Assembly: GCA_013289195.1 (NCBI GenBank)
Contig: JABDAI010000007.1
Coordinates: 1 to 39,172 of the forward strand
DNA length: 39,172 nucleotides
Reading direction: 5' to 3'
Source of the DNA: Verrucomicrobiota bacterium
GTDB taxonomy: Bacteria > Verrucomicrobiota > Verrucomicrobiae > Opitutales > CG1-02-43-26
Numbering within the stretch: position 1 is the first letter of the stretch; each line of letters begins with the position of its first letter. Both the position numbers and the translations under genes were made by a program. Under the pieces are notes generated by a model. It made no database searches, had not been told where the DNA came from, and worked only from the letters and a program-made list of their open reading frames with translations. This document shows, in pieces, positions 1 to 7,731 of this stretch.

Positions 1-93
1 TGTCAGATTAAGTCTAGTTTATTACAAGAAAAATATAATAAGCTCGTTTATGTGCAAGGTAATATTCCTTGCCAGATTCGTCAAGTACAACTA
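1..93 (+). CDS. C-terminal end of an unidentified gene (partial)
   Basis: Frame 1 is open from the window edge to a TAG at 91-93. It encodes about 30 residues, rich in Lys and Gln, ending in QGNIPCQIRQVQL. I do not recognise the family. The reading frame is too short to prove that it is coding. The sequence right after the stop resembles an insertion-sequence terminus, so this may be the last codons of a transposase or of a gene interrupted by one. Confidence 0.3.
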
Positions 94-227
94 TAGTGGA
101 CTCTAAAAACCCTAAAAACTGGACACTCGCTTAAAGTGGCAATAACCACTAAATCAAAAATCATGGGAAACAAAAAAAGAAAGAAGGCCTGCTAAAAGCT
201 AATTTTGCACGTAAAAGGAGGAGTTAG
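94..227. mobile_element. Possible insertion-sequence end (IS3/IS481-like)
   Basis: Right after the stop at 93 lies a short block ending in AAAAACTGGACA (about 115-126). This resembles the TGTCCA-type terminal inverted repeats of IS3- and IS481-family elements read from the right end. A few codons starting at an ATG near 163 (MGNKKRKK, then a stop) loosely resemble the start of an IS3 OrfA. No partner repeat or intact transposase lies in the window, so this is a weak call based on recall of family termini. Confidence 0.22.
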
Positions 228-3200
228 TTACATTTTAACTGAATCATACGCTGCCCGCGCCCTTGCCGCCAGATCAGGCTGTTGATTGTTAAGAAATGTT
301 ATTATCAATGCTTGCAAACGTTTCCTGGCTGCGTCTGCTAAAGCTATATATTCACCAAAGGAACTTCCAATTAAGTCCATAGCGCTTCGGGGTCGTTCAC
401 TTGCATAATGCTCTAGCAATTCTACGAGTTCTAATTGTTGAATTTCACTTAAATTTTTTTTGCTTTCTAATACTTTTCTAATGATAAAATTAACTTCACT
501 ACTTGCTTCTTTCGCAGTGCCTTTCAACAACTGTAAATAATCTGATTCCTCGTCGATGTCCTTTGTGAGTTCTAACCCAGCAAGTGCCGCCCAGCAAACT
601 ATATAAGGTTCTTTATTGCTAGTAAATGCTTTTATCAATGTCTGCAAACGCTTCCTGGCTGATTCTTCTAAAGCTGTATATTCACCAAAGGAACTTCCAA
701 TTAAGTCCATAGCACTTCGAGGTCTTTCACTTACGTAATGCTCTAGTAATTCTATGAGTTCTAATTGTTGAGTTTCATTGAGATTTTTTCTCCATTGCAA
801 AATATCTTTAATAACAGACTCGACATGCATTACTCCTTTTTTTGCAACGTTTGCTAATAACTTTAAATACTCTGATCTCTTATCACTATAGTTTGTTAAT
901 TTTAATCCAGCATGTGCCGCCCGACAAACCACATCAGGATCTTCATTATTAGTAAATGACATTACCAAAGCTTGCAAACGCTTCTTTGCTGAGCTTGATA
1001 GAGCTGAATATTCTCCAAAGGGGAACACAATTAAATCCATAGCAGCCCAGCGTTGTTCACTGACATAATGTTCTAGCAATTCTACAAGTTCTAATTGCTG
1101 CATTTCACTTAAATCTGTTTTGCTTTTTAATACTTTTCTAATAATAAAATCAACATCACCACCCCCTTCTTTCGCAGCCGCTTTTAACAACTTTAAATAA
1201 CCTGATTCCTCGCTGTACTTTGTGAGTTCTAACCCAGCAAGTGCAGCGGAACAAACTATATCAGGATCTTTATTGCTAGTAAATGCTTTTACCAATGCCT
1301 GCAAAAGCTGCCTTACTGGGTCTGCTAGAACTGAGTATTGTCCGAAGCACCCAATTAAACCCATAGCTTGTCCTGGGTGTGTATTTGCATACCGCTTTAT
1401 CAATTCTATGATTCCCAATTGTTGAATTTCACTGAGATCTTTTCTACTTTCTAACACATTATCAATAACATCAGAAATCCTACAATGGACTTCGTCACCC
1501 CTTTCATCTTCCCTTTCAGCTATTCCTTCCTTCACAACGCTTTCTAACAATTTCAAGTAATAACCTAATCCTTCATCGCTATATTTTGTTAATTTTAATC
1601 CAGTATCCACTGCCATACAAACTGCAAGAGCATCTTTATTGTCAGTACTTGCGATCACCAATGCTTGTAAGCGCTTCATTGCTGAGTCTGATAGATCTTT
1701 ATATTTTCCAAAGGAACATCCAATTAAGTCCATCATCTTTTCATGTTGACAACATGATTTATTTGCATGATGCTCCAGCAATTCTATTAGTTCTAATTGT
1801 TGAGTTTCACTGAGATCTTTTCTGCATTCCAATATATCGCTAATAACACAACATACCTCATCTATTTTTTCTTTCTCAGTACTTTTTAAGAACTTTAAAT
1901 AAGCTAATCCCTCATTACTATACTTTGTTAATTCTAACACAGCTCGTACCGCCCTAAAAACTACTTCAGAATCTTCATTATTAGTAAATGTCATTGCCAA
2001 TACCAGCAAACCCTTCCTAGCGGACTTCTCTAGATGCTCATATTTTCCAAAGGGATATCTAATCAAGTCAATAGCTTTACAGGGTATTTCACTTGCATAC
2101 TGCTTTAGCAATTCTACGAGTTCTAATTGCTGCATTTCATCTAGATCTTTTCTGCATTTTAATACATTTTCAATAACAGCGTCAGCGAATATCACTATTC
2201 CATCTTTTGCAGCCATAAAATATTTTAACCAGCTTAATCCCTCATCGCTATATTTTGTTAATTTTAATCGAGAATATACTGCCATGCATACTAGACAAGG
2301 ATTTTCATGGTCTTTAAATGTTTCAACGTATTTTATTAAACGTTCTCTAGCGTCTTCTGTTAGAGCTTCATATTCACCAAACACGTTCACAATTAAGTTC
2401 GCAATCTTTGTGGCACCGTCCCAAGCAGTCTCTAGTTGTGCATTTGCATAATGCTGTAGTAATACTACCAGTTTTAATTGTTGAGTTTCACTGAGATCGT
2501 TTCTGCGTTCCAATACATTTTCAATAACAGACTTGACCACCTCTTCGCCTGCTATCGCAGCGTTTTCCAACAACTTCAAATAACCTAATCCCTCATTGTT
2601 ATATCCTCGCAATGCTATTATTGTACGAACGATATCTGCGTAGCATGGCAACTTTTTAATTTCTCTTAATCCTACTTCAGCTAATACTTCTTTTAATCTT
2701 ACTGCAGAGTCTTGAGCAATTCGTCCTGGATGCCCTTCCCAACGACCTCCCATAACTTCGCAAAAAATATGTAAACAAATAGCTCCTCGAAACTCTTGTG
2801 CTCTTGTACCAACAAAAACGCGAAACTCTTTTGCTCTTGTACCAACAAATTCTTTTATCATATCTGCATTGATTTTAGCATTCCAAATGCAATATTTGAG
2901 TAATTCCTCTACTTCCAAAAGGTCTAAATATTCATAGGTATGCGTATCATCATCACGGCTAAAAAAATAGGTAGTCAAATACTCAAAAATAACTTCCAAA
3001 GAATGAGTTCCCACCTTGCGACTAAAAACTTCAGTACAGCATTGATTCAAATATTTTGTGCATCGACTTAAGGCACTTAAGTCTGCGATTTTCGCATGAT
3101 GCTCGCAAGTATAATCCCACATTTCTAATGGCATTTTCTTTTCCCAATCAATTGTAAGATTAGGCTTTTTCTTTAATATGCTTGAACTTTCCATATTTGT

Positions 3201-3263
3201 AAAAAAATTAAAGTAAAACAAATACCCTACAATGAGGTCTTTAACCATCACCAAGATATCCAA
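228..3263 (-). CDS. F-box-like protein with seven ~105-118-residue helical repeats
   Basis: The 1011-aa product starts with an F-box-like stretch at about residues 44-80 (MPLEMWD, then LSALSRCTKYLN). From about residue 210 to the end it carries seven degenerate repeats of roughly 105-118 residues. Each repeat runs LxLTKYSxEG..YLKLL, then VIxxVLExRKDLSExQQLELVELLEHYA, AMDLIGxxFGEY and SARKRLQALV.AFT. The pattern predicts an all-alpha HEAT/ARM-like solenoid. There is no signal peptide if translation starts at Met24 (position 3194), which is more plausible than Met1 because the first 23 residues look like a chance hydrophobic extension. F-box plus solenoid is the architecture of substrate adaptors for host SCF ubiquitin ligases, so a secreted effector is the best inference. 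The repeat family itself is not one I can name. The gene stands alone, facing away from the solenoid genes at 7.7-13.3 kb. Confidence 0.7.
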   Translation of the reverse strand: MDILVMVKDLIVGYLFYFNFFTNMESSSILKKKPNLTIDWEKKMPLEMWDYTCEHHAKIADLSALSRCTKYLNQCCTEVFSRKVGTHSLEVIFEYLTTYFFSRDDDTHTYEYLDLLEVEELLKYCIWNAKINADMIKEFVGTRAKEFRVFVGTRAQEFRGAICLHIFCEVMGGRWEGHPGRIAQDSAVRLKEVLAEVGLREIKKLPCYADIVRTIIALRGYNNEGLGYLKLLENAAIAGEEVVKSVIENVLERRNDLSETQQLKLVVLLQHYANAQLETAWDGATKIANLIVNVFGEYEALTEDARERLIKYVETFKDHENPCLVCMAVYSRLKLTKYSDEGLSWLKYFMAAKDGIVIFADAVIENVLKCRKDLDEMQQLELVELLKQYASEIPCKAIDLIRYPFGKYEHLEKSARKGLLVLAMTFTNNEDSEVVFRAVRAVLELTKYSNEGLAYLKFLKSTEKEKIDEVCCVISDILECRKDLSETQQLELIELLEHHANKSCCQHEKMMDLIGCSFGKYKDLSDSAMKRLQALVIASTDNKDALAVCMAVDTGLKLTKYSDEGLGYYLKLLESVVKEGIAEREDERGDEVHCRISDVIDNVLESRKDLSEIQQLGIIELIKRYANTHPGQAMGLIGCFGQYSVLADPVRQLLQALVKAFTSNKDPDIVCSAALAGLELTKYSEESGYLKLLKAAAKEGGGDVDFIIRKVLKSKTDLSEMQQLELVELLEHYVSEQRWAAMDLIVFPFGEYSALSSSAKKRLQALVMSFTNNEDPDVVCRAAHAGLKLTNYSDKRSEYLKLLANVAKKGVMHVESVIKDILQWRKNLNETQQLELIELLEHYVSERPRSAMDLIGSSFGEYTALEESARKRLQTLIKAFTSNKEPYIVCWAALAGLELTKDIDEESDYLQLLKGTAKEASSEVNFIIRKVLESKKNLSEIQQLELVELLEHYASERPRSAMDLIGSSFGEYIALADAARKRLQALIITFLNNQQPDLAARARAAYDSVKM

Positions 3264-3382
3264 TTAACATAATCTATTGTTAATTTTTAATTTGTCAAGA
3301 AATTTGTTAGTAAACAGAAATTTAGAAAATCCTCGCAATCCTAAGGCTTTAAGCCACTAAATACCCCTACTGCTCTCCTAAT

Positions 3383-4477
3383 CTAAAGATCTACCCAGTA
3401 TAAAAAAATCCCATTTTCTTCTCCTTCTAGAACTGTATTTGTTGTTGCAATATTCCTGTCAGTCCTAATCTCTATGCGTGATCCTGTAGCCAAGGCACCT
3501 CCAGAAGGCCATATTTGAGGCATGGGCAATTGTTCTTTCTCAATATATAGATGAAATTCTTGACTGCATATTGGAATGTTGGAATGTGAGGTCCTAACTT
3601 CCACTATTAATATGTTTCCATAAGCATTCCAACTCCAAAGTGGTAAATGAAAGGGCCCTGTATATTCTATATCCGATCCACCTCTTATTCGATAGTGGAT
3701 ATGTACATTGGGATCATTCAAGGGAGCTACAATCAAGATCCTGTTATAATTATTGACAATTTCATAATAAGAAATATCTAAACTATTAGAACCATCTTCT
3801 CTTTTTAAAGTTACCGCCACTTCCAATTTTAAGCTGATACTGAGGACATCAGACTCAAGAAACCGAGAATTTGCGTGAAATGCTCTAAATTTCATTAATG
3901 GAGACCAATTAGCTAAAGTTAATGCAGAAAAATCCCATATTGCTGATGAATTATCAGGATCTGAGCCATCTCGTGTATATCGGTAATAGGTTCCTATAGG
4001 GTTGCTATTTCCTCGAACTATAAAATCCTTAAAAGGAAACAGACTCAAATTTATTTTATTAAAATAGTTAGCTTTGGGAGGAGATAATTGTGATGCTATA
4101 TAAGGAATTGGTTCTATTCCATCTTTAATAATTTTCCCAGCAATATTAATTCTTTCTCTTTCTTCATTAAAAGCGATATTTAATAAAGATATTTGATTTT
4201 TACCAACTATATTTAATTTACTTTCAGATTCTATAATTGTTGCATCGATATCCCCATATTCAATTAGAGGTTTAAATCCATCTTGAACATTTACTCCCTG
4301 TAAGACCAGTTCTTGTTTGATAATCTCTCTAAGATCTATCGATGCTTCATTCTCTTCGACTGCATGATTAGTTTTCATTCCCTTTAAAGAATTAAATATT
4401 ACTACTGAAAGGATAGAAAATATCGATAAAACTGCCATAATTTCTATTAAACTGAATCCAGCAGTACTTCTTTTCAT
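3383..4477 (-). CDS. Minor pseudopilin with chitobiase-type C-terminal repeats
   Basis: The 364-aa product begins with a short basic leader and a type III/IV prepilin cleavage motif, G7-FSLIE, followed by a hydrophobic helix (to about residue 30). This is the signature processed by PilD-type prepilin peptidase, with Glu at +5. The C-terminal two thirds are unusual. Residues 164-178 (YYRYTRDGSDPDNSS) match the core of chitobiase/beta-hexosaminidase C-terminal (CHB_HEX_C) domains, and residues 261-278 (HYRIRGGSD, then YTGPFHL) form a second, weaker copy. Such beta-sandwiches are usually glycan-binding or spacer modules. The gene is the last of a five-gene operon and overlaps the preceding gene by 4 bases. 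It could be the tip or adhesive pseudopilin. The domain reading is from pattern recognition only. Confidence 0.72.
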   Translation of the reverse strand: MKRSTAGFSLIEIMAVLSIFSILSVVIFNSLKGMKTNHAVEENEASIDLREIIKQELVLQGVNVQDGFKPLIEYGDIDATIIESESKLNIVGKNQISLLNIAFNEERERINIAGKIIKDGIEPIPYIASQLSPPKANYFNKINLSLFPFKDFIVRGNSNPIGTYYRYTRDGSDPDNSSAIWDFSALTLANWSPLMKFRAFHANSRFLESDVLSISLKLEVAVTLKREDGSNSLDISYYEIVNNYNRILIVAPLNDPNVHIHYRIRGGSDIEYTGPFHLPLWSWNAYGNILIVEVRTSHSNIPICSQEFHLYIEKEQLPMPQIWPSGGALATGSRIEIRTDRNIATTNTVLEGEENGIFLYWVDL

Positions 4478-5733
4478 TTGTTTGCTTTAAAAAAAATGTC
4501 CACCATAAATACATGCGGAATAATTTTTGCCAATTTAATTTTTGTTTCTTCTGTGCGTTCAAATTGTACGTTTAATTCATCCAAATAATGGGAACCTCTA
4601 TAGAAAGAAAAATGACCATCGAGCACTACTGGTCCGCTTGCTTTCGAATCCCTGTCACAAAAAAAAGCTCCTTGTATTTGCGGTTTATCTTTAAATTTTA
4701 TTTCTGTATTTAATGCAAAAACAATGATAGGCCTTTTTAAAGATTGATCAATTTCAAGAGATGTTTTTTGGCTGTGCGAGGAATTGTTATGACTTATAAT
4801 AATCAAAGGTTTTTCTTTGATAATACTTTCTTTTAATTTAATAGTCCCTCTGCCTAAGGCATTGGATAGCGTAACTACATCGAACTCGATTTTTCCTAAG
4901 TCAAGAATGATATCATTTTCATTATTCAGAATAATACCATTGTCATTTACTGCTCCCTTATAGGGCATTTCTAAAATGAAATTATTAGTCGAATCCTTGG
5001 CCAATTCTTGCAAATATTTACTTGTCCACAGCCACTCATAGGCATTACAAAAAAAACTAACATCTTTTCTGCTTTTATAACTCATGCAATTTGCCGAAGA
5101 ATCAATCATTTCTTCTTTCCTATTCTTATCCAAAAAATATAAATTATCTTTCCTAAGATAGAGCCCTTCTTTTCCATCAATATTGCCAAATTTGTTTTTG
5201 AGTTCGCCTAACTTATAAAAAACTAAATCAAAATTTGATAATGGGACTCCAAAACCTTTGGCTTTAATTTCGTACGTTCGGTCGTGTATACCGTATAAAA
5301 ACAAACCTTCTCCATAATCAATATAAGGGCCCTTACTTAAATAGCTTGCCAACCTTGGATTCAAAAATTTATCTTTTTCAAAAATAAGTTTCTCATTGAA
5401 AACATATTTTTGGGCCTCCTTGATATGATTCTTTATTATTTTGAACATATCGAGTTTCATATTGTAAACTGAATCGATCTCTTTTATAAACAAATTCTCT
5501 AGCTCTTCATTTAGATTAAATACAGATAATTCATATTTACTTAAAAGACATTCTTCCGTTATTTGTAAAAGCATTTTCTCTATAAGCCAGTGTTCGCGCA
5601 AAATATGATAAGATTTAGATAATTGGTAAACCACCAAATTACTGTGCATGAGAGATCCAAGACTTAATACTATTATTGAAATAATTAGCAGCATAAAAAG
5701 GCTCGCATTCCCTTTTTTATTTTTAAAATGCAT
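4474..5733 (-). CDS. PilX/GspK-like minor pilin
   Basis: The 419-aa product starts MHFKNKKGNASLFMLL, a prepilin-like leader with Gly8 and a long hydrophobic helix, but it lacks the +5 glutamate seen in its four neighbours. Absence of Glu5 together with large size is typical of the tip pseudopilin GspK, and PilX proteins share the GxALxxxL-type start. The rest is soluble, Lys/Ile-rich and has no domain I recognise. It overlaps the upstream gene by 11 bases and the downstream gene by 4, so all are translated from one transcript. The role is inferred from position and N-terminus: assembly or initiation of a type IV pilus or type II-like pseudopilus. Confidence 0.6.
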   Translation of the reverse strand: MHFKNKKGNASLFMLLIISIIVLSLGSLMHSNLVVYQLSKSYHILREHWLIEKMLLQITEECLLSKYELSVFNLNEELENLFIKEIDSVYNMKLDMFKIIKNHIKEAQKYVFNEKLIFEKDKFLNPRLASYLSKGPYIDYGEGLFLYGIHDRTYEIKAKGFGVPLSNFDLVFYKLGELKNKFGNIDGKEGLYLRKDNLYFLDKNRKEEMIDSSANCMSYKSRKDVSFFCNAYEWLWTSKYLQELAKDSTNNFILEMPYKGAVNDNGIILNNENDIILDLGKIEFDVVTLSNALGRGTIKLKESIIKEKPLIIISHNNSSHSQKTSLEIDQSLKRPIIVFALNTEIKFKDKPQIQGAFFCDRDSKASGPVVLDGHFSFYRGSHYLDELNVQFERTEETKIKLAKIIPHVFMVDIFFKANK

Positions 5734-6514
5734 CGAGTATATAGGTAAATCGTGATAAACTCTTCAAATTACTTTTCTCATTATTGGCTATAAGATAAGG
5801 GTCGGGAAAAATAATTATGTCAAAACTTTCTTGTCTATTGTCACTTCTGCCATAAAAAAATCTTTTGATAACATCGCATCGTGCATAAGCATCTTCTGAT
5901 CTCTTCACAGCAAAACGATACGACATTAATTCTTTAGCGTCTTCTACAGAATACATTGCTACTGAATATAAATGATATAGGTCATATTTAATGAAATATT
6001 CTCTACTTCTTAATTGCACAAAAACACTCGTTTTAGTATCTCTATTTAATAAAATGCAAGTTAAATCCAAATTTGTTGCATTATTTTCGAAATAGGTTTC
6101 TATACGCCCTTCAAGACCATCGATTAAGTTTTGAATATTGAGTAGTTTTCCTTTAATTAAAGGCTCATAACTGAACAACTGGCCATAGTTAAAATTATTA
6201 TTCAAAGGAAAAGAATAATTTTTTGCTTGTTTGCTTTCTTTATCCCCTCCAAAACACAAACAAGTTTCTACATTTTTTAAATAATATAGGAACTTTTGAT
6301 GAAAATCAAAAGCTGCGATAGAAGCCTTTACAGATGGAGCTACGTCATAAACTTTATCTTCATATTTTATAGCTTTAGGGGATGCTTCATTGATTATACT
6401 TTTAAAAATTACCATTAAACCACCTATGATCATCCCCAATAATACCACCCCAATCATTATCTCTAATAAGGAAAAACCGCTTTTAGTACACATTCTCACC
6501 TTTTTTGTTAACAA
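5723..6514 (-). CDS. Type IV pilin-like / pseudopilin protein
   Basis: The 263-aa product has a 13-residue basic leader and the prepilin motif G13-FSLLEIMIGVVLLG, with the conserved Glu at +5 and a transmembrane helix to about residue 32. The C-terminal domain is large for a pilin (PilW/GspJ-like size) and has no further recognisable motif. Its start lies 32 bases inside the end of the upstream pilin gene, and its end overlaps the downstream gene by 11 bases. Size and position fit a GspJ/PilW-type minor pseudopilin, but the assignment within the family is a guess. Confidence 0.65.
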   Translation of the reverse strand: MLTKKVRMCTKSGFSLLEIMIGVVLLGMIIGGLMVIFKSIINEASPKAIKYEDKVYDVAPSVKASIAAFDFHQKFLYYLKNVETCLCFGGDKESKQAKNYSFPLNNNFNYGQLFSYEPLIKGKLLNIQNLIDGLEGRIETYFENNATNLDLTCILLNRDTKTSVFVQLRSREYFIKYDLYHLYSVAMYSVEDAKELMSYRFAVKRSEDAYARCDVIKRFFYGRSDNRQESFDIIIFPDPYLIANNEKSNLKSLSRFTYILDAF

Positions 6515-6857
6515 TGTTTACTCTTTCTCGAATGCCGCCATTCATTATAAGATCAAATCCTTCTGGTAATGCATGTGCTAAAGGAATGTTATTATTTGAA
6601 AGATATTCTTTAATAAGATTGTATCTGCCTTCATTAGTTGTTTGTTGAGCATACTCTTCTTCAGCAAACGTATTCCTCATCCAAAAACTTGATTTCGCAG
6701 CATTAACAGACTCAGCAAAACATATTGCCAATTGTTCTTTGGATTTTTCAATGACGTTTCTAGCAATGGGGTAACATAAGGAACTCAAAATTCCTAATAA
6801 AACTATAGCAAGCAAAACTTCTACTAGTGAAAACCCCATCTGGTCTTTGTATCTCAT
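6483..6857 (-). CDS. Small type IV pilin-like protein
   Basis: The 124-aa product has a 7-residue leader, the prepilin motif G8-FSLVEVLLAIVLLG with Glu at +5, and a short soluble domain. The length fits a GspI/GspH or PilV-like minor pilin. It lies 3 bases after the first gene of the operon and overlaps the next by 32 bases, which implies translational coupling. No pilus assembly ATPase, platform protein or prepilin peptidase is present in the window, so those would have to be supplied from elsewhere. Confidence 0.65.
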   Translation of the reverse strand: MRYKDQMGFSLVEVLLAIVLLGILSSLCYPIARNVIEKSKEQLAICFAESVNAAKSSFWMRNTFAEEEYAQQTTNEGRYNLIKEYLSNNNIPLAHALPEGFDLIMNGGIRERVNIVNKKGENVY

Positions 6858-6860
6858 TGT

Positions 6861-7271
6861 TTACAATAATTTCGCCTGAACAAATTTCTGATTGTGCTCA
6901 TGATCGACAACTAATTCATACTCATTTGCTATAGGCTTTGGCTCTAAAGAAAACGTTATCCCTGCGACATTCAAATTTTTTGTCAAAGAATCAATAAGCG
7001 TATTTATATCTGAAGTATCAACGTCATTGCCTTTGCCATCCCCTATTTTACCCCCTAATGCTCTAATTTGACTCATTTGCTTATTCATTGTTATTGCATT
7101 AGTTTTCCTTGTGTTATTTTTAGCTGAATTCACGGTATCGCCCATTATTAATGATGCTATTCCTATTAGTACACCTAATACAACAATGGTTACAACCGTT
7201 TCTACAAGCGTAAATCCCCGTTTTTTCTTTGATACTTGTTTTTGGTATTTCATTTCATTCATGAAAATCAT
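6861..7271 (-). CDS. Type IV pilin-like protein, first gene of the pilin operon
   Basis: The 136-aa product carries G19-FTLVETVVTIVVLG, the canonical prepilin cleavage and assembly motif with Glu at +5. A polar domain follows with an Asp/Gly-rich loop (GDGKGNDVDTSD, about residues 57-68) that could bind calcium, as in GspG-type major pseudopilins. The written start is the most upstream ATG. Starts at 7262 or 7253 are equally possible and would give a leader closer to the usual length. A promoter-like motif shared with the T4SS operon lies directly upstream and overlaps the first ATG. As the first gene, it is the best candidate for the major (pseudo)pilin. Confidence 0.68.
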   Translation of the reverse strand: MIFMNEMKYQKQVSKKKRGFTLVETVVTIVVLGVLIGIASLIMGDTVNSAKNNTRKTNAITMNKQMSQIRALGGKIGDGKGNDVDTSDINTLIDSLTKNLNVAGITFSLEPKPIANEYELVVDHEHNQKFVQAKLL

Positions 7272-7290
7272 ATTGCTATTGTAAAGTCAA
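7264..7290 (-). promoter_or_regulatory. Shared motif upstream of the pilin operon
   Basis: Read on the minus strand, this stretch is TTGACTTTACAATAGCAA followed by TATGATTTT. It matches, with one gap and two substitutions, a stretch at 27042-27069 that lies in the same orientation upstream of the T4SS operon. It contains TTGAC and TATGAT hexamers, but they are only 12-13 bases apart, too close for a standard sigma-70 pair. An operator, or a promoter for another sigma factor, is as likely as a normal promoter. Confidence 0.4.
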
Positions 7291-7731
7291 TAACATGATG
7301 AGTTTTCATGAAAAAAATTAATAATCCTGAGGTTATATTAAAAACTAAAGAATGAAGAAGGTAGCTTTTGAGCGGTTTCTTTCAAAAATTCTTTACAGAA
7401 AGTCAAAGGCAGGCATATCTCAAGGGGCTATGCTTTAGAAATGCGATTTGCAAATAGCTGATCAACAAGAGATATGGATTTGATTGGTACATGTTCAGAT
7501 TGGGTATTAATCACATCCGTTTCGTCTCCGAAGCTGGAATGAAAGCGGAAATTCCATGTTTAATTGATGGTTTTTCCTGACTTCGCCATAGGATGCCGAT
7601 CCAAGAAATCTTGTAACGAAGTCAGGAAGATAAGCTGGAAAAAAAGATTTTTAAGTATGTGTTGACAAATAATATTATTAATTGATAATTGAAATCATTA
7701 TTCATTTATCCAAATCATCAATACAACTATC
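7291..7731. other. Gene-free region with one long hairpin
   Basis: No convincing open frame was seen in these ~440 bases. On the plus strand, a degenerate frame around 7480-7575 reads sensibly (RLGINHIRFVSEAGMKAE) but lacks a start, and may be a relic of an unidentified gene. The only structure that stands out is the inverted repeat at 7574-7628. Confidence 0.5.
7574..7628. repeat. 12-bp perfect inverted repeat with 31-base loop
   Basis: The left arm at 7574-7585 is TTCCTGACTTCG. The right arm at 7617-7628 is its exact complement. Stem and loop resemble dispersed palindromic (REP-like) elements found between genes in several intracellular proteobacteria. It is too far from any gene end, and lacks a following T-run, to be called a terminator. 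Only one copy is seen here. Confidence 0.55.
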
